Below the pieces are notes generated by a model. It saw only the letters and a program-made list of their open reading frames with translations. It ran no database searches and had not been told where the DNA came from. The position numbers were made by a program, and so were the translations under genes. Positions 34,745-47,700 of a stretch of DNA of 64,000 bases are shown one piece after another. The stretch comes from Halomonas sp. 'Soap Lake #6'. Lineage in GTDB: Bacteria; Pseudomonadota; Gammaproteobacteria; Pseudomonadales; Halomonadaceae. The stretch covers positions 1,922,001 through 1,986,000 of the forward strand of contig NZ_CP020469.1 in assembly GCF_003031405.1 (NCBI RefSeq). The letters are read 5' to 3'. Numbering within the stretch: position 1 is the first letter of the stretch; every line of letters begins with the position of its first letter.

Positions 34745-36136
34745 CTAAAAAACTCGGTTTAAACCGTTTTGCGCTGCCACCCGATACGCTTCTGCCATAG
34801 TGGGGTAGTTGAAAGTGGTGTTAACGAAATACTTCAGCGTATTCGCCTCCCCTTTCTGCTGCATTATTGCTTGGCCGATATGCAAGATCTCCGAAGCCTG
34901 GTCGCCAAAGCAGTGAATACCAAGAATTTCCAGCGTATCCTGATGGAAAAGGATTTTAAGCATACCCACCGTATCGCCTGTAATTTGCGCTCGGGCGGTA
35001 TCTTTGAAGAAGGCCTTACCCACTTCATAAGGGACTTTCGCTTCGGTTAGCTCACGTTCGTTGGGTCCAAAGGAGCTTATTTCTGGGATGGTATAGATGC
35101 CGGTGGGTACATCGCTAACAAAGCGATACTCCTTTTCTAACAGCTCGTTACAAGAGTTTAGCCCCTGATCGTAAGCAGCACTGGCAAGGCTTGGCCAGCC
35201 AATGACATCTCCAGCCGCGTATATCGTTGGTATGGCAGTACGATAGTGCTCATCCACACTTAACTGACCACGGCTATTCGCTTCCAGGCCAATATTTTCC
35301 AGCCCTAAACTATCGGTGTTGCCCGTGCGCCCATTCGCCCACAAGAAGGCGTCGGCACGGATTTTCTTACCCGACTGTAAATGAACCACTACGCCCGATT
35401 CGTCACCCTCAACGCTTGCGTACTCTTCATTGTGGCGAATCAGTACGCCATGCTTACGCAAATGGTACGACAGCGCATCGCTAATCTCATCATCCAGGAA
35501 AGAAAGCAGGCTATCCCGGTTGTTAATGAGATCAACTTTAACGCCCAATCCCGAGAAAATTGATGCATATTCGCAGCCAATAACCCCAGCACCAAAAATC
35601 ACCAGCGTACGGGGAGTATGAGAGAGGCTTAAAATCGTATCTGAGCAGTAAATACGCGGATGGCGGAAATTAATATCCGCCGGTCGATAGGGTCTTGAGC
35701 CAGTAGCGATGACAATTTTTTTAGCTACAAGCTCTTCCATCCCTTCCTGTCGGTCACGCACCAATACCGTATGATCATCTTTAAAGCGCGCTACGCCATG
35801 GAACAGGTCGATACGATTGCGCGCGTAAAACGTGGTACGCATTTCAACCTGCTTATCGATTGTACTGCGTGAGCGCTCCATAACTTTTGGAAACGAAAAC
35901 CAGCGTGGCTCACCGATATCGCGGAACATACGGTTAGTGTTAAACGCCATGATCTGTTTAACCTGGTGGCGTAACGCCTTGGAGGGAATCGTCCCCCAGT
36001 GCGTGCAGTTGCCCCCTACCTGTGCCTGCTTTTCAACAATCGCTACACGCATACCGTGTTTAGCAGCATTTATGGCAGCGCTTTCCCCTGCTGGGCCAGT
36101 ACCGATAACAACAATATCGTAATTATGAACCGCCAT
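34745..36136 (-). CDS. sthA: soluble pyridine nucleotide transhydrogenase
   Basis: 463 residues. FAD site [20 protein letters not shown] at the N-terminus, then [18 protein letters not shown]: only the first Cys of the flavoprotein disulfide reductase pair is left (Thr replaces the second), which marks SthA. NAD(P) site [19 protein letters not shown] at about 176-194; FAD contact [17 protein letters not shown]. It passes hydride between NADPH and NAD+ to balance the cofactor pools. Length is standard. Confidence 0.95.
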   Translation of the reverse strand: MAVHNYDIVVIGTGPAGESAAINAAKHGMRVAIVEKQAQVGGNCTHWGTIPSKALRHQVKQIMAFNTNRMFRDIGEPRWFSFPKVMERSRSTIDKQVEMRTTFYARNRIDLFHGVARFKDDHTVLVRDRQEGMEELVAKKIVIATGSRPYRPADINFRHPRIYCSDTILSLSHTPRTLVIFGAGVIGCEYASIFSGLGVKVDLINNRDSLLSFLDDEISDALSYHLRKHGVLIRHNEEYASVEGDESGVVVHLQSGKKIRADAFLWANGRTGNTDSLGLENIGLEANSRGQLSVDEHYRTAIPTIYAAGDVIGWPSLASAAYDQGLNSCNELLEKEYRFVSDVPTGIYTIPEISSFGPNERELTEAKVPYEVGKAFFKDTARAQITGDTVGMLKILFHQDTLEILGIHCFGDQASEILHIGQAIMQQKGEANTLKYFVNTTFNYPTMAEAYRVAAQNGLNRVF

Positions 36137-36244
36137 ACGCTTCCAATCTCCTTGTACCTGTTACATCAATATATTGCATCGACGCATACATAAACGCCCG
36201 CTGAATAAGCGAGCGTTTAGCGTAGCGAACGTTATGATGAAGCA

Positions 36245-36499
36245 TTAACGGCGCGTGGCATCGTAACCTAAGTCAGCGCCGCGGCTTTCATCGCTACGGC
36301 GACGCTCACTGCCGCGCTTGCGATTCTCTTCCTCGCACACTTCATCTTTGCCACCGCAAATATCACAACCCTCTTTAAGCCCCAATTGGTTTAAACCACC
36401 GCAGGAGCCTGCAATGGGCTTACGGCCCATCAATACGCCCACCGCCATGGCCGTCATCACTAGTGCCATGAAGCCAAATACCAGTAGCCAAATTGCCAT
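36245..36499 (-). CDS. nqrM: Na+-NQR maturation protein NqrM
   Basis: 84 residues from the ATG at 36499 with GGGAG seven bases upstream (14 more codons are open upstream). One membrane segment, AIWLLVFGFMALVMTAMAVG, then the Cys cluster AGSCGGLNQLGLKEGCDICG and EVC. NqrM is needed to assemble the iron site of Na+-NQR. It lies just downstream of the nqr operon, as usual. The C-terminal tail after the cysteines is longer and charged (RKRGSERRRSDESRG). Confidence 0.9.
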   Translation of the reverse strand: MAIWLLVFGFMALVMTAMAVGVLMGRKPIAGSCGGLNQLGLKEGCDICGGKDEVCEEENRKRGSERRRSDESRGADLGYDATRR

Positions 36500-36640
36500 G
36501 CTAATCTCCCCACATTGCGTTAACTGCTCACCTGCCGACAACGGTCATGCCGGTAAGTGCCGTAGATTTGACGCCCATTGTACCTCAGCCACTCCAAAAT
36601 GATCAGACAACGCGGTGTTTTTCAGTCATTCACATACAAA

Positions 36641-36666
36641 CGGGGCTGACCTAATGGCCAGCCCCG
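36641..36666 (-). terminator. terminator of the nqr operon
   Basis: CGGGGCTG and CAGCCCCG pair around a 10-base loop, followed on the - strand by TTTGT, just after the nqrF stop (36691). Confidence 0.7.
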
Positions 36667-36690
36667 TAAGCAGTTCAGGTAACCGAAATA

Positions 36691-37923
36691 TTAACCGCCG
36701 AAATCGTCAAGCAGGATATTTTCCGGTTCAACACCCATATCAAGCAGTAGCTTAATAACAGAGGCGTTCATCATGGGCGGCCCACACATGTAGTACTCAC
36801 AATCTTCAGGCGCAGGGTGATCCTTCAGATAGTTTTCGTACAGAACATTGTGGATAAAGCCGGTCGGACCTTCCCAGTTATCTTCTGGCTGCGGGTCAGA
36901 AAGGGCTAAGTGCCACTTAAAGTTCGGGAACTCTTCTGCCAGCTGGTCATACTCTTCGTTATAGAAGGTTTCACGCCAGGAGCGCGCACCATACCAGAAC
37001 GAAATCTTACGCGTCGACTTGAGGCGCTTGAGCTGGTCGAAGATGTGGCTACGCATTGGCGCCATACCCGCACCACCACCGATGAAGACCATTTCGGCCT
37101 CGGTATCTTTGGCAAAGAACTCACCAAACGGCCCCATAACGGTAACTTTGTCACCCGGCTTCAAATTGAAGACATAGGTAGACATTAAGCCCGGTGGGTG
37201 GCTAGTGCCAGGAGGCGGCGTCGCGATACGGATATTGAACTTGAGGAGGCCTTTCTCTTCCGGATAGTTCGCCATGGAGTAGGCGCGGATGACTTCCTCG
37301 TTGTTCTTATGGGAAATTTTATACAGATCAAACTTTTCCCAGTCGCCACGGTACTCTTCTTCAATATCGAAGTCAGCGAACTTGATATCGTAGGGCGGAG
37401 CTACCAACTGTACATAGCCACCAGCACGGAAGGCCACTTCTTCACCTTCAGGCAGTTTCAGGTTCAGCTCTTTGATAAAGGTAGCAACGTTGGGGTTTGC
37501 AGTAACGACTGTTTCCCACTTCTTAACGCCAAATACTTCTTCAGGTACTTCTACTTTCATGTCCTGCTTAACAGGTACCTGACAAGAGAGGCGCCAGCCA
37601 TCTTTCTTTTCACGCATGGTGAAATGCGATTCTTCGGTAGGCAGGATAGAACCGCCACCCTCTTCTACCCGGCACTTACACTGGGCACAAGAGCCGCCGC
37701 CGCCACAAGCGGAAGAAAGAAAAATACCGTTGGCAGCTAGCGTGTTCAAAAGCTTGCCACCAGCCTGAGTCGTCAAGGTGTGCTCGGGGTCGCCGTTGAC
37801 TTCGATAGTCACGTCCCCGCTACTCACTAGCTTGCTACGCGCTGCCAGGATGATCCCCGTTAAACTAATAACGATGATCGTGAACATGACAACACCGAGC
37901 AAGATGACAGATGTATCAACCAT
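36691..37923 (-). CDS. nqrF: Na+-translocating NADH:quinone reductase subunit F
   Basis: 410 residues. N-terminal membrane anchor [20 protein letters not shown], then a [2Fe-2S] ferredoxin domain with [16 protein letters not shown] (Cys at ~70, 76, 79) and the fourth Cys in [13 protein letters not shown] domain with [13 protein letters not shown] and NADH domain with [18 protein letters not shown] and [14 protein letters not shown]. This subunit oxidises NADH and passes electrons into the membrane complex. Last gene of the nqrABCDEF operon. Confidence 0.97.
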   Translation of the reverse strand: MVDTSVILLGVVMFTIIVISLTGIILAARSKLVSSGDVTIEVNGDPEHTLTTQAGGKLLNTLAANGIFLSSACGGGGSCAQCKCRVEEGGGSILPTEESHFTMREKKDGWRLSCQVPVKQDMKVEVPEEVFGVKKWETVVTANPNVATFIKELNLKLPEGEEVAFRAGGYVQLVAPPYDIKFADFDIEEEYRGDWEKFDLYKISHKNNEEVIRAYSMANYPEEKGLLKFNIRIATPPPGTSHPPGLMSTYVFNLKPGDKVTVMGPFGEFFAKDTEAEMVFIGGGAGMAPMRSHIFDQLKRLKSTRKISFWYGARSWRETFYNEEYDQLAEEFPNFKWHLALSDPQPEDNWEGPTGFIHNVLYENYLKDHPAPEDCEYYMCGPPMMNASVIKLLLDMGVEPENILLDDFGG

Positions 37924-37991
37924 GTCGGTTTCCTATTGCTGAGGGGTTTCTGTATCTCGGCAGCCTAAGCTGCCGAGAAAACCGGCTCCGA

Positions 37992-38609
37992 TTAAAGCTG
38001 AATGCCTGAGAATGACATAAAGCCCAGAGACATTAAGCCAACGGTAATGAACGTGATACCAAGACCCTGCAGGCCGCCAGGTACGTCACTGTACTTCAGC
38101 TTCTCACGGATACCAGCCAGGGCAGTAATTGCCAGCGCCCAGCCCACACCGGAGCCAAATCCATAAATTACGGATTCACCGAAGTTGTAGTTACGCTCAA
38201 CCATGAACAGTACGCCACCCAAGATGGCGCAGTTTACGGTGATAAGCGGCAGAAACACGCCCAGTGCGTTGTACAGCGCAGGTACATATTTATCCAGGAA
38301 CATCTCAAGGATCTGTACCAGTGCTGCAATAACACCGATGTAGCTCAGCAGGCCAAGGAACGAGAGGTCGATGTTTTCGGCCCCACTAATTCCAGTCCAG
38401 GTCAGCGCGCCTTCAGCAAGAAGGAGGTTGAACACCAGATTGTTAACGGGTACTGCGATTGTCAGTACCACGATAACGGCAATGCCTAAACCAAAGGCAG
38501 CGGAAACTTTCTTAGAGACTGCCAGGAAAGTACACATCCCCAAGAAGAATGCCAGGGCCAAGTTCTCAACAAAGACCGAAGCAACGAAAAGGCTTAGATA
38601 GTGTTCCAT
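37992..38609 (-). CDS. nqrE: Na+-NQR subunit E
   Basis: 205 residues, six membrane segments. N-terminal [23 protein letters not shown] with Cys in GMCTFLA, and [19 protein letters not shown] with the second Cys: these Cys residues in NqrD and NqrE hold the intramembrane iron centre. One base separates it from nqrD upstream. Confidence 0.96.
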   Translation of the reverse strand: MEHYLSLFVASVFVENLALAFFLGMCTFLAVSKKVSAAFGLGIAVIVVLTIAVPVNNLVFNLLLAEGALTWTGISGAENIDLSFLGLLSYIGVIAALVQILEMFLDKYVPALYNALGVFLPLITVNCAILGGVLFMVERNYNFGESVIYGFGSGVGWALAITALAGIREKLKYSDVPGGLQGLGITFITVGLMSLGFMSFSGIQL

Positions 38610-38610
38610 G

Positions 38611-39279
38611 TTACACAGCCTCCTTCGGCTTGGTGTTGTGCTTCATCTTGAACTCGTTGTCTTCTACCTGCTCGGGGTTGAACGAGCGGATAGCCCAGAT
38701 CAGCAAACCGATGATAAAGAAGGCAGAAGGTGGCAGCAGCAGCAAACCGTTCGGCACGTACCAACCACCATTTTGCACAGTCGGCAAGACAGTGAAGCCA
38801 AACACACTACCGGCACCCAACAGCTCACGGAAGAAGCCTACGACCATTAGTACGAAGCCGTAGCCAAGCCCGTTACCGATACCGTCAAGGAACGATATGC
38901 CCGGTGAGTTGGACATGGCGAAACCTTCAGCACGGCCCATTACAATACAGTTAGTGATGATCAGACCAACAAAGACCGACAGCTGCTTAGACATTTCATA
39001 AGCGTAGGCTTTGAGAATCTGGTCAACCACGATAACCAGCGATGCAATGATCGTCATCTGAACAATGATACGGATCGAAGAGGGAATATGGTTCCGGATC
39101 AACGATACGAAAAGGTTCGAAAATGCCGTAACAAAGACTACCGCCAGCGTCATAACGAGCGAAACGCTCATGCTGGTGGTAACCGCCAGTGCAGAACAAA
39201 TGCCCAATATTTGCAACGCAATTGGGTTGTTCTTAAAGATCGGCGCCGTTAAAGCGCCTTTAGCATTTATATCTGCCAT
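38611..39279 (-). CDS. nqrD: Na+-NQR subunit D
   Basis: 222 residues with six membrane segments. [20 protein letters not shown] carries the first conserved Cys and [20 protein letters not shown] the second, mirroring NqrE. NqrD and NqrE form the inverted pair through which the electrons cross the membrane. Two bases follow the nqrC stop. Confidence 0.96.
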   Translation of the reverse strand: MADINAKGALTAPIFKNNPIALQILGICSALAVTTSMSVSLVMTLAVVFVTAFSNLFVSLIRNHIPSSIRIIVQMTIIASLVIVVDQILKAYAYEMSKQLSVFVGLIITNCIVMGRAEGFAMSNSPGISFLDGIGNGLGYGFVLMVVGFFRELLGAGSVFGFTVLPTVQNGGWYVPNGLLLLPPSAFFIIGLLIWAIRSFNPEQVEDNEFKMKHNTKPKEAV

Positions 39280-39281
39280 GA

Positions 39282-40100
39282 TCAGGCTCCTTCCGCTTCG
39301 AGTTCGACGTCAGCGTCCTGGGCGTCTTCCTGGTCAACGCCGCTGCGGAATCTGGCGAGGTACTCACCGAAGCCTTCTGGGCTCAGCCAGAACTGCAGCA
39401 TATTGTTGACGCCGTTAGCCGTCAGGGTAGCTCCGGAAAGGCCATCGACTTCATGTACGCCGCTACCGCTACCCTTAACAACACGGATAGCAGGGTTCAG
39501 GGCGCCCTCTTCATCGAAAATTTCTTTGCCTTCCCACTGGGACTGCCAACGCGGATTGTTTACCTCAGCACCCAAACCAGGCGTTTCACTGTGGTCGTAG
39601 TAAGTGATACTAACGATAGTGTTACCGTCACCCTCAACCGACAGGAAGCCCATCATACGGCCCCAAAGGCCTTGGCCACGGATAGGTAAAACAATCTGCT
39701 CGGGGTCTTCAGGATCGCCAACTAAGTAAACAGCAGCGTAGTTTTCAACCCTGGAAAGCCCTGCGATGTCACGGGGGCCAGATAGCGAACGACCTGTAGC
39801 AGGGTCACGCGCTGCTTCAAAACCATCAAACGTGTCAGCATCAAACTGGTCGGTGTAATCACCGGTTTCCAGCTCCACTACGCGAGCCGTAATCTGCTCA
39901 CGAAATGCTTGCTCTACATCCATACCTGGCTCGTATAGGCGCGCCACGTTAAGGATGTTGGTTTTACGGTCCAGTTCCTGATTTAGCTGCTGCATGGGGC
40001 GTAGCGCTACTGCCGCCGTCGAAACGATGACAGAGCACACAATGCACAGCGAAAACGCTACGATCAGGATTTTTTTGATCGAATTGTTACCTTGTGCCAT
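39282..40100 (-). CDS. nqrC: Na+-NQR subunit C
   Basis: 272 residues. One N-terminal membrane span ([20 protein letters not shown]) and a periplasmic FMN domain. The flavin attachment motif is [13 protein letters not shown] (S-G-A-T, Thr carries FMN by a phosphoester). The C-terminal tail is acidic ([14 protein letters not shown]). The start overlaps the nqrB stop by one base. Confidence 0.96.
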   Translation of the reverse strand: MAQGNNSIKKILIVAFSLCIVCSVIVSTAAVALRPMQQLNQELDRKTNILNVARLYEPGMDVEQAFREQITARVVELETGDYTDQFDADTFDGFEAARDPATGRSLSGPRDIAGLSRVENYAAVYLVGDPEDPEQIVLPIRGQGLWGRMMGFLSVEGDGNTIVSITYYDHSETPGLGAEVNNPRWQSQWEGKEIFDEEGALNPAIRVVKGSGSGVHEVDGLSGATLTANGVNNMLQFWLSPEGFGEYLARFRSGVDQEDAQDADVELEAEGA

Positions 40101-41326
40101 TAGGCAGTCTCCTCGGCCGGTACGCCAGTACGCTTGATGCGGCGCTTAATATTGGCCTGGACGAAGAAGTGGTCAATCAGCGGTGCAAACAAGTTGGCAA
40201 ATAGAATGGCCAACATGATGCCTTCGGGGAATGCAGGGTTAACCACGCGGATCAATACTGTCATTACACCAATCAGTGCACCGAACACCAGACGCCCTTG
40301 GTTAGTCATGGAAGCAGACACAGGGTCTGTCGCCATAAACACCATACCAAACGCGAAACCACCGATCACCAAATGCCAGTACCACGGCATATCGAACATC
40401 GGGTTGGTGTCAGAGCCGATTAGATTGAACAGTGTGCTGGTCACCACCATACCCAGGAATACACCCAGCATGATGCGCCACGAGGCTATTCGGGTCCACA
40501 GCAGTACTGCAGCACCAATAAAGATAGCCAACGTTGACACTTCGCCCACCGAGCCTGGAACAAAGCCTAAGAAGGCATCCCACCAAGTGAAGGTGTTAGT
40601 CAATGCCGCCATGCCGTCTTGGAATGCCAGGGAAAGCGGAGTGGCTCCTGTGTAACCATCGGCAGCTACCCATACCGCATCACCGGAGATTTGTGCCGGA
40701 TAAGCAAAGTAAAGGAAGGCACGACCGGTTAGCGCGGGGTTCAGGAAGTTCTTGCCCGTACCACCGAAGATCTCTTTACCGATCACCACACCGAAGGTGA
40801 TACCCAGGGCGACCTGCCATAGCGGGATAGTCGCTGGCAGGATCAGCGCGAACAGTACAGAAGTTACGAAGAAGCCTTCGTTGACTTCGTGACCACGCTT
40901 AATCGCGAACAGTACTTCCCAGAACCCACCTACCGCGAACGTAACGAGGTAGATCGGTAAGAAGTAAGTAGCACCAAGCACGAAGTTGGCCCACAGACTG
41001 CCCGGATCATGCCCAGACGCCAAGGTCATCATGATTGCTTCGCGCCAGCCCGCCATTGACGCATAACCCGCGTCTATGGCCGAGTTTGCTTGCCAACCTG
41101 CGCTCCACATACCGAAGAACATCGCCGGGAAAGTACACATCCAGACGGTGATCATAATGCGCTTAAGGTCGATACCATCGCGCACGTGGGCGGTCGTTTT
41201 AGCGACGCTGGGTGGTGAGTAGAAAACCGTATCTATCGCTTCGTAAAGCGGATAGAACTTTTCATACTTACCGCCTTTATGGAAGTGCGGCTCGAGACTA
41301 TCGAGCGTTTGTCTAATACCCATCAT
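40100..41326 (-). CDS. nqrB: Na+-NQR subunit B
   Basis: 408 residues, ten membrane segments. FMN attachment motif [15 protein letters not shown] (Thr after GA) at about 230. It holds riboflavin/FMN, binds quinone and is the main Na+ path. The start overlaps the nqrA stop by one base. Confidence 0.97.
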   Translation of the reverse strand: MMGIRQTLDSLEPHFHKGGKYEKFYPLYEAIDTVFYSPPSVAKTTAHVRDGIDLKRIMITVWMCTFPAMFFGMWSAGWQANSAIDAGYASMAGWREAIMMTLASGHDPGSLWANFVLGATYFLPIYLVTFAVGGFWEVLFAIKRGHEVNEGFFVTSVLFALILPATIPLWQVALGITFGVVIGKEIFGGTGKNFLNPALTGRAFLYFAYPAQISGDAVWVAADGYTGATPLSLAFQDGMAALTNTFTWWDAFLGFVPGSVGEVSTLAIFIGAAVLLWTRIASWRIMLGVFLGMVVTSTLFNLIGSDTNPMFDMPWYWHLVIGGFAFGMVFMATDPVSASMTNQGRLVFGALIGVMTVLIRVVNPAFPEGIMLAILFANLFAPLIDHFFVQANIKRRIKRTGVPAEETA

Positions 41327-42675
41327 CAGGCCTCTTTCTCGATCATGGTGAGATTGTCACGCAGGATGGGGCCGTACTCGTATTTGCCGGGGCAAACATA
41401 CGTGCAAAGCGCCAGATCCTCTTCGTCTAACTCAAGACACCCAAGTTGCATGGCAACCTCAATGTCGCCCACGATCAGCGAACGCAGCAGCTGTGTTGGC
41501 ATTACATCCAAAGGCATAATGGCCTCATATGCACCCACCGGCACCATGGCACGCTCGGAACCATTGGTTGAGGTCGTTGGGGCATAATTGCTTAAGCCTT
41601 TAAATTTTGACAAATAAATGCCCAGTACAGAGTGACGGTTCGCACCAGGAGACAGCCATCCCATAAAGGTGCGCTTATTGCCTTCTTCAAGCATGCTCAC
41701 CTGATTATGGAAACGCCCCAGATAGGTCAGTTTGCCCTCAGTAGCAAAGCCTGAGAACACAGAACCTGAAATCACACGGGTGTCATCCGGCTTGATAACC
41801 TCACCAGCGAAGAGCTCCTCGGTGCTAGCGCCCACACGGGTGCGTAGCAAACGAGGGTTCTCAGCGCGTGGGCCACCTACCGCTACTACTCGGCTCATAT
41901 CGAGCTGGCCTTCCACAAACAACTTACCGAACGCAATAACGTCCTGATAGCCGATGTGCCACACCTTCTTATGCAGTGCGACAGGTGAAAGGTAGTGAAT
42001 ATGCGTGCCTACCAAGCCAGCAGGGTGTGGGCCTGCAAAGCTTTCGACCTTAACACCACTTACATCACCGCCAGGGATGGAAGCGTTAGCGCCCGTACAC
42101 AGAAAAACGTTGCCCTCGGTCAGGCGGGTTAGCACCTTGAGGCCGTCTTCAAATGCTTGAGCATGCTCATTAATGATTAAGGCGGGATCGGCACTCAGTG
42201 GATGAGTATCCACCGCAGTGACAAAGATATCGACAGGTGTACTGTCAATTGCTGGCGTACGTGAGAAAGGACGGGTGCGCAATGCAGTCCAGAGTCCAGA
42301 CTCAACCAGCTGGTCAACAACTACCTGACGATCTAGCTGTCCTAAAGCCCCACGATCATGGGAAGCAAATGTCACTGCTTCTTCATTTTCATCGACTTTA
42401 ATAACCACAGACAGCAGACGTCGTTTTTCGCCACGGTTAATTGCAATTACTTCACCGCCGGCGGGCGCCGTAAAGCGCACCCCCTCAATTTTCTTGTCGG
42501 TGAAGAGCAATTGGCCTAGTTTGACCTTATCCCCTTCCTGAACTTCCATCGTTGGCTTCATGCCAACGTAGTCGGTGCCCAGGATTGCCACGTGGCGCAC
42601 ACGCCGCGCATCTTCAATACGCTGCTCGGGCGCTCCCGTGATGGGGAGATCCAGGCCTTTTTTGACTTCGATCAT
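41326..42675 (-). CDS. nqrA: Na+-NQR subunit A
   Basis: 449 residues, cytoplasmic. Begins [20 protein letters not shown], which is the classical NqrA N-terminus; contains [20 protein letters not shown] and a ubiquinone-site region. First gene of the operon; ~310 bases upstream lie before the gap stop, and hold its promoter and a terminator of gap. Confidence 0.97.
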   Translation of the reverse strand: MIEVKKGLDLPITGAPEQRIEDARRVRHVAILGTDYVGMKPTMEVQEGDKVKLGQLLFTDKKIEGVRFTAPAGGEVIAINRGEKRRLLSVVIKVDENEEAVTFASHDRGALGQLDRQVVVDQLVESGLWTALRTRPFSRTPAIDSTPVDIFVTAVDTHPLSADPALIINEHAQAFEDGLKVLTRLTEGNVFLCTGANASIPGGDVSGVKVESFAGPHPAGLVGTHIHYLSPVALHKKVWHIGYQDVIAFGKLFVEGQLDMSRVVAVGGPRAENPRLLRTRVGASTEELFAGEVIKPDDTRVISGSVFSGFATEGKLTYLGRFHNQVSMLEEGNKRTFMGWLSPGANRHSVLGIYLSKFKGLSNYAPTTSTNGSERAMVPVGAYEAIMPLDVMPTQLLRSLIVGDIEVAMQLGCLELDEEDLALCTYVCPGKYEYGPILRDNLTMIEKEA

Positions 42676-42899
42676 AGTCTCGCCCAGTTGATGGATCGGA
42701 TATACGAAGGTAAGGGGTTCGAATGCTTATTTTCTGCTCAGTGAATTCTTGTTTTCTGTTCAGATTGTTACCAGTCAGGCTCAAGCAAGCTTGAACCACC
42801 CCGAAAAATCTACCGCATTATAAAGATAAGCGCGGCCAATGACCACATCCCTGGAGGGCTCCAAAGGTGCTATATGCTTTTAGACCATTTGTTTTTGGT

Positions 42900-42927
42900 A
42901 CAAAAAACGCCACCCGGAGGTGGCGTT
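42900..42927 (-). terminator. terminator after gap
   Basis: ACGCCACC-cgga-GGTGGCGT, followed on the - strand by a run of six T ('gttttttgtacc'). It lies between the gap stop and the nqrA start. Confidence 0.8.
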
Positions 42928-42992
42928 GATGACAGGTCTCATTTAGCGAGCTGAAAAAACGCACTCTAGCGTCGGCTCGACATAAACGACAC

Positions 42993-44468
42993 TCAGTTTA
43001 CTTGGTGCGGCAGTTTCAAAAACTGCACGTTCGACATCTGCTGAAGAATGCGAATTACCTGACAGCTATAACCAAACTCGTTGTCATACCAAACATACAC
43101 AACAGCATGATTACCGTTAGCAATCGTCGCTTTAGCGTCTACGATGCCCGCATGACGGTTACCAACAAAATCAGAGGACACCACCTCCGCCGAATCCACA
43201 AAATCGATCTGCTTCTGGTAAGCGGAATCAATCGACATACGACGCAGATAGTCATTTAACGCAGCGGCGTCGGTACCCTTCTCCAGCGTCAGGTTCAATA
43301 TCGCCATAGAGACATTGGGGATAGGAACGCGGATAGCATTACCCGTAAGCTTACCCTCAAGCTCAGGCAAAGCTTTAGAAACCGCTTTAGCAGCGCCCGT
43401 TTCAGTCAACACCATGTTCAGCGCAGCGCTACGGCCACGGCGATCGCCTTTATGGTAGTTGTCGATTAGGTTCTGGTCATTGGTGTAAGCATGAACAGTT
43501 TCAACATGCCCGGTCACCACACCGTACTCATCGTTCAGCACTTTAAGTACCGGCACAATGGCGTTGGTCGTGCACGATGCAGCCGAAACAATGCGGTCAT
43601 CATCACCGATGGCATCGTTATTGATACCGTATACAATATTTTTAATATCACCTTTACCTGGTGCCGTTAGCAGCGCTTTAGCTGCACCCTTACACTCCAG
43701 GTGCTGACCAAGACCAGCTTCATCACGCCAAATGCCTGTATTATCAACCACTACGGCGTTATTGATACCATAAGCGGTGTAGTCGATCTCACTAGGTGAA
43801 TCAGCATAGATCACCTGAACCACATTACCATTTACGATGAGCGCGCTCGCCTCAGCATCTACCGAGATAGTGCCATCGAAAGGACCGTGAACAGAGTCGC
43901 GGCGCAGTAGGCTGGCACGCTTTTCAAGATCTTTAGCCACATCACCACGGCCACGCACAACGATTGCGCGCAAACGTAATAAGTTACCACCGCCGGCCTT
44001 TTCAACCAGCACGCGCGCTAACAAACGCCCTATACGCCCAAAGCCATACAGCACAACATCCTGCGGCTCGCCCGTGCTTACACCTGACTTATAGCCATCA
44101 ACAATCTCAGCAAGCTCCTTGCGCAGGAATGCATCAAGATCGCCATTTCCCTGATGTTTAAAACTGACAGCCAGCTTACCTACATCTACGTGAGCGGGGC
44201 CCAGATTCAGCTCGCTCATCGCCTTAACAATGGGGAACGTATCTTCGACCGACAGCTCAGTACCTTCAACTTTGCGTACAAAGCGGTGGTCTTTAAGAAT
44301 ACGGATAACCGACCGTTTGATCAGCGAACGTCCGAACATGGTGGCAACAACGTTGTTCTGACGGTAGAGCTGACCGACAAGCGGAATCATCTGCTCAGCC
44401 AGGGCTTCGTTGCTTTGCCAATCCTGAAAAACGTTTTCGAGAGCTTGCTGACTCACGTGCGGCCTCAT
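42993..44468 (-). CDS. gap: glyceraldehyde-3-phosphate dehydrogenase, long form
   Basis: 491 residues. The GAPDH core starts at about 135 with DVVLYGFGRIGRLLARVLVE (NAD site) and has the catalytic SAASCTTNAIVPVLKVLND (Cys) and HAYTNDQNLIDNYHKGDRRG. The N-terminal ~130 residues are an extension seen in a pseudomonad-type long GAPDH (P. aeruginosa PA3001-like), which likewise sits between nqrA and mfd. It oxidises glyceraldehyde 3-phosphate to 1,3-bisphosphoglycerate. Role of the extension is unknown. Confidence 0.9.
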   Translation of the reverse strand: MRPHVSQQALENVFQDWQSNEALAEQMIPLVGQLYRQNNVVATMFGRSLIKRSVIRILKDHRFVRKVEGTELSVEDTFPIVKAMSELNLGPAHVDVGKLAVSFKHQGNGDLDAFLRKELAEIVDGYKSGVSTGEPQDVVLYGFGRIGRLLARVLVEKAGGGNLLRLRAIVVRGRGDVAKDLEKRASLLRRDSVHGPFDGTISVDAEASALIVNGNVVQVIYADSPSEIDYTAYGINNAVVVDNTGIWRDEAGLGQHLECKGAAKALLTAPGKGDIKNIVYGINNDAIGDDDRIVSAASCTTNAIVPVLKVLNDEYGVVTGHVETVHAYTNDQNLIDNYHKGDRRGRSAALNMVLTETGAAKAVSKALPELEGKLTGNAIRVPIPNVSMAILNLTLEKGTDAAALNDYLRRMSIDSAYQKQIDFVDSAEVVSSDFVGNRHAGIVDAKATIANGNHAVVYVWYDNEFGYSCQVIRILQQMSNVQFLKLPHQVN

Positions 44469-44731
44469 TGGGTAGTGAAAACAGGGTCATAGATAAAATT
44501 CAACGTGCATTATCCGGGGCTTAGGGAGTCATCGCAATGAAAGTATAGTCGCACAACATGTAGGGGTATTACAGAAACCGGTGTTTGACTACAAGCATCA
44601 AATAGTATGTAGCGGCTAATTGAGCCTGCCATAAAGCCACCTCACCACTCTTACTCCCCCAGGCCTCTAACTAAAAGTATTGATCGTGTATGATCCAAAT
44701 TCCGTTTACAGCGCAAAACGATACCGTAACT

Positions 44732-47700
44732 ATGCCTTCTTTCTCTCTGCTCGAACCACCCCAGCCTCAAGGGACTCGCGACACGCTCTTTCTAACAGCG
44801 CCGCCGGGCAGTGCGACTGCCCTGGCTCTCGCTCAAGTAGCGTCCACTGCCCCTCTACTGGTAATCACCCCAAACACGGCCAGTGCGCAGCGCCTGGAAC
44901 AAGACCTGTCGTTTTACAGCAGCGTTCCTGTGCTCCCCTTCCCTGACTGGGAAACACTGCCGTATGACAGCTTTTCGCCCCATCAGGACATCATCTCTGC
45001 TCGCCTACGCACCCTGCGCCAACTGCAAGACGGGGTCCGCGGAATTGTTTTGGTACCTATTAATACATTGATGCAGCGTCTTCCGCCGGTTGAGTATATC
45101 GCCGGCCGGGTGATGACCCTGCAAACAGGTGCCAGGCTCAATCGCGAGACGTTCAGAGAGTCGCTCTCCCGTGCAGGCTATCGTGCGGTTGAGACGGTGT
45201 ATGAGCCCGGCGAATACGCTATGCGAGGCGCGATTATTGATCTTTTTGCCATGGGCATGGACGAGCCTATTCGGATCGACCTATTCGACGACGAAATAGA
45301 CACACTGCGCCACTTTGATCCCGGCAACCAACGCTCTACAGATAAAGTAGATATTATCGAGCTGCTGCCTGCGCATGAATACTCACTAAGCCGCAGTGCA
45401 ATTGCCTGTTTTAGAGAGCAGTTTGAAACCCTGTTTGACGTTGACCCCCGTCAGTGCCCCTTCTACAACGATGCCCTAAAGGCAATTCCTTCGCCCGGGC
45501 TAGAGCACTACCTACCGCTTTTCTTCGATGAAACCGCGTCGCTTTTTGAACACCTAACCGACGACACCCGTATCGCTTTACTGCCAGGGATATTTCAAGC
45601 CGCGGAGCAGCACTGGCAAGCCATTGAGTCACGCTACGTTAATCTAGGGGTTGATCCAACACGTCCGTTAATCCCCCCTCATCGTGCATTCTTTCCCGTC
45701 AGCGAGGTGTTTTCAGCGATCAAGGCTCGCCCGCGCTTAGAGTTAACGCACGACGAGGAGCACCGCCACGCACTAACCCCCGACGCACAGGAACTACCAG
45801 CGCTGGCGATTAATGCGCGGGCCAAACAACCACTCAGCGCATTGTCGGCTTTTCTGGGCACCCAAACCGATACCCGCATTCTTTTTACAGCAGAATCCAG
45901 AGGGCGCCGAGAAGCGCTTGAAGAAATTCTCGCACCTCTCAGATTGAAGCTACCCCATGTAGATAGCTTTCACGCGTTTCTCGACAGCCCACACCACTTA
46001 GCCATTACTGAAAGCCAGGTCAGCAGTGGCTTATGGCTTACCCAGCCCAATGTAGCGGTCATTAGTGAAACCGAATTATTTGGCGATGTGGTTCGCCAGA
46101 GCCGCCGCCGAGAAAAAGTAACCGATGACAATGAACTGGCGGTTCGGCATTTATCAGAATTAAAGGCTGGCGCACCGGTGGTGCATCAAGCCCACGGCGT
46201 TGGCCGGTACTTAGGGCTCGAAACCCTAGAGGCAGGCGGGCAGGCCAATGAGTTTCTGGCGCTTTCCTACGCTGATGGTGCAAAGCTCTACGTGCCAGTC
46301 GACAGCCTGCACCTGATCTCACGCTACAGCGGCGCCGACGATGAAATGGCGCCACTCAATAAGCTGGGTTCAGACCAGTGGGAAAAAGCACGACGTAAAG
46401 CCGCTGAGAAGATTCGTGATACCGCCGCCGAGCTATTAGATGTATATGCCCGACGCGAAGCCCAACAAGGCGTGGTCTACGATGCTCCCGGCGAAGATTA
46501 CACACGCTTTGCGGCTAGTTTCCCGTTTGAGGAAACGCCCGACCAGCAAGCGGCGATCGAAGCAGTTATTAGCGACATGACCTCCCCTCAACCCATGGAT
46601 CGCGTTGTATGCGGCGACGTAGGGTTTGGTAAAACCGAAGTTGCCATGCGAGCAGCGTTTCTCGCCGTCCAATCTGGTCGCCAAGTGGTTGTACTGGTCC
46701 CAACTACCCTACTGGCTCGCCAACACTTTGAGAATTTCCGTGATCGTTTTGCCGACACCGCTGTCAATATCAGCTTAATTTCGCGCTTTACCGCTGGTAA
46801 AGAGATGGCCCAAACGCTGGAGAGCATCAAAGAGGGTCGCACCGATATTGTCATCGGCACTCATAAGCTGCTTTCAAAAAGCGTTGAACTCCCAAAGATA
46901 GGGCTTCTAATCATTGATGAAGAGCACCGTTTTGGTGTCGCTCAAAAAGAGAAGCTAAAAACACTGCGCGCTGAAATCGACATCCTGACACTAACCGCAA
47001 CGCCAATCCCCCGCACCCTGAATATGGCGATGAGCGGCATCCGGGATCTTTCAATCATTGCTACCCCGCCCGCCCGCCGCCTATCCGTCAAAACCTTTGT
47101 TCAACAGCACAACAGCAGCATTATAAAAGAAGCCCTGTTGCGTGAAATCTTACGCGGTGGCCAAGTTTACTTCTTGCACAACGAAGTCAAAACCATTGAA
47201 AACACTGCCGAACAAATCCGCGAGTTAATACCTGAAGCCAGGGTTGCGGTGGCCCACGGTCAGCTGCCTGAACGCAGCCTTGAAAGGGTAATGTCGGATT
47301 TCTACCATCGTCGCTTCAATGTACTGGTGTGCTCAACCATTATCGAAACCGGCATTGATGTGCCCACCGCCAACACCATCTTGATTGAGCGCGCAGACAA
47401 ATTTGGCCTCGCGCAGCTACACCAACTGCGCGGGCGCGTAGGGCGAAGCCACCACCAAGCCTATGCCTACCTGTTAACGCCACCCCCCAAGGCCATGACC
47501 CGCGATGCTGTTAAACGCCTGGAGGCGATTAGTGCGTCTGATGACTTAGGCGCTGGCTTCACTCTGGCCAGCCACGATATGGAGATCCGCGGCGCTGGCG
47601 AGCTACTTGGCGACGAACAGAGCGGCCAGATGGAAACCATTGGCTATACGCTCTATATGGAAATGCTCGACCGCGCAGTGAAAGCGATTCGCGCAGGCAA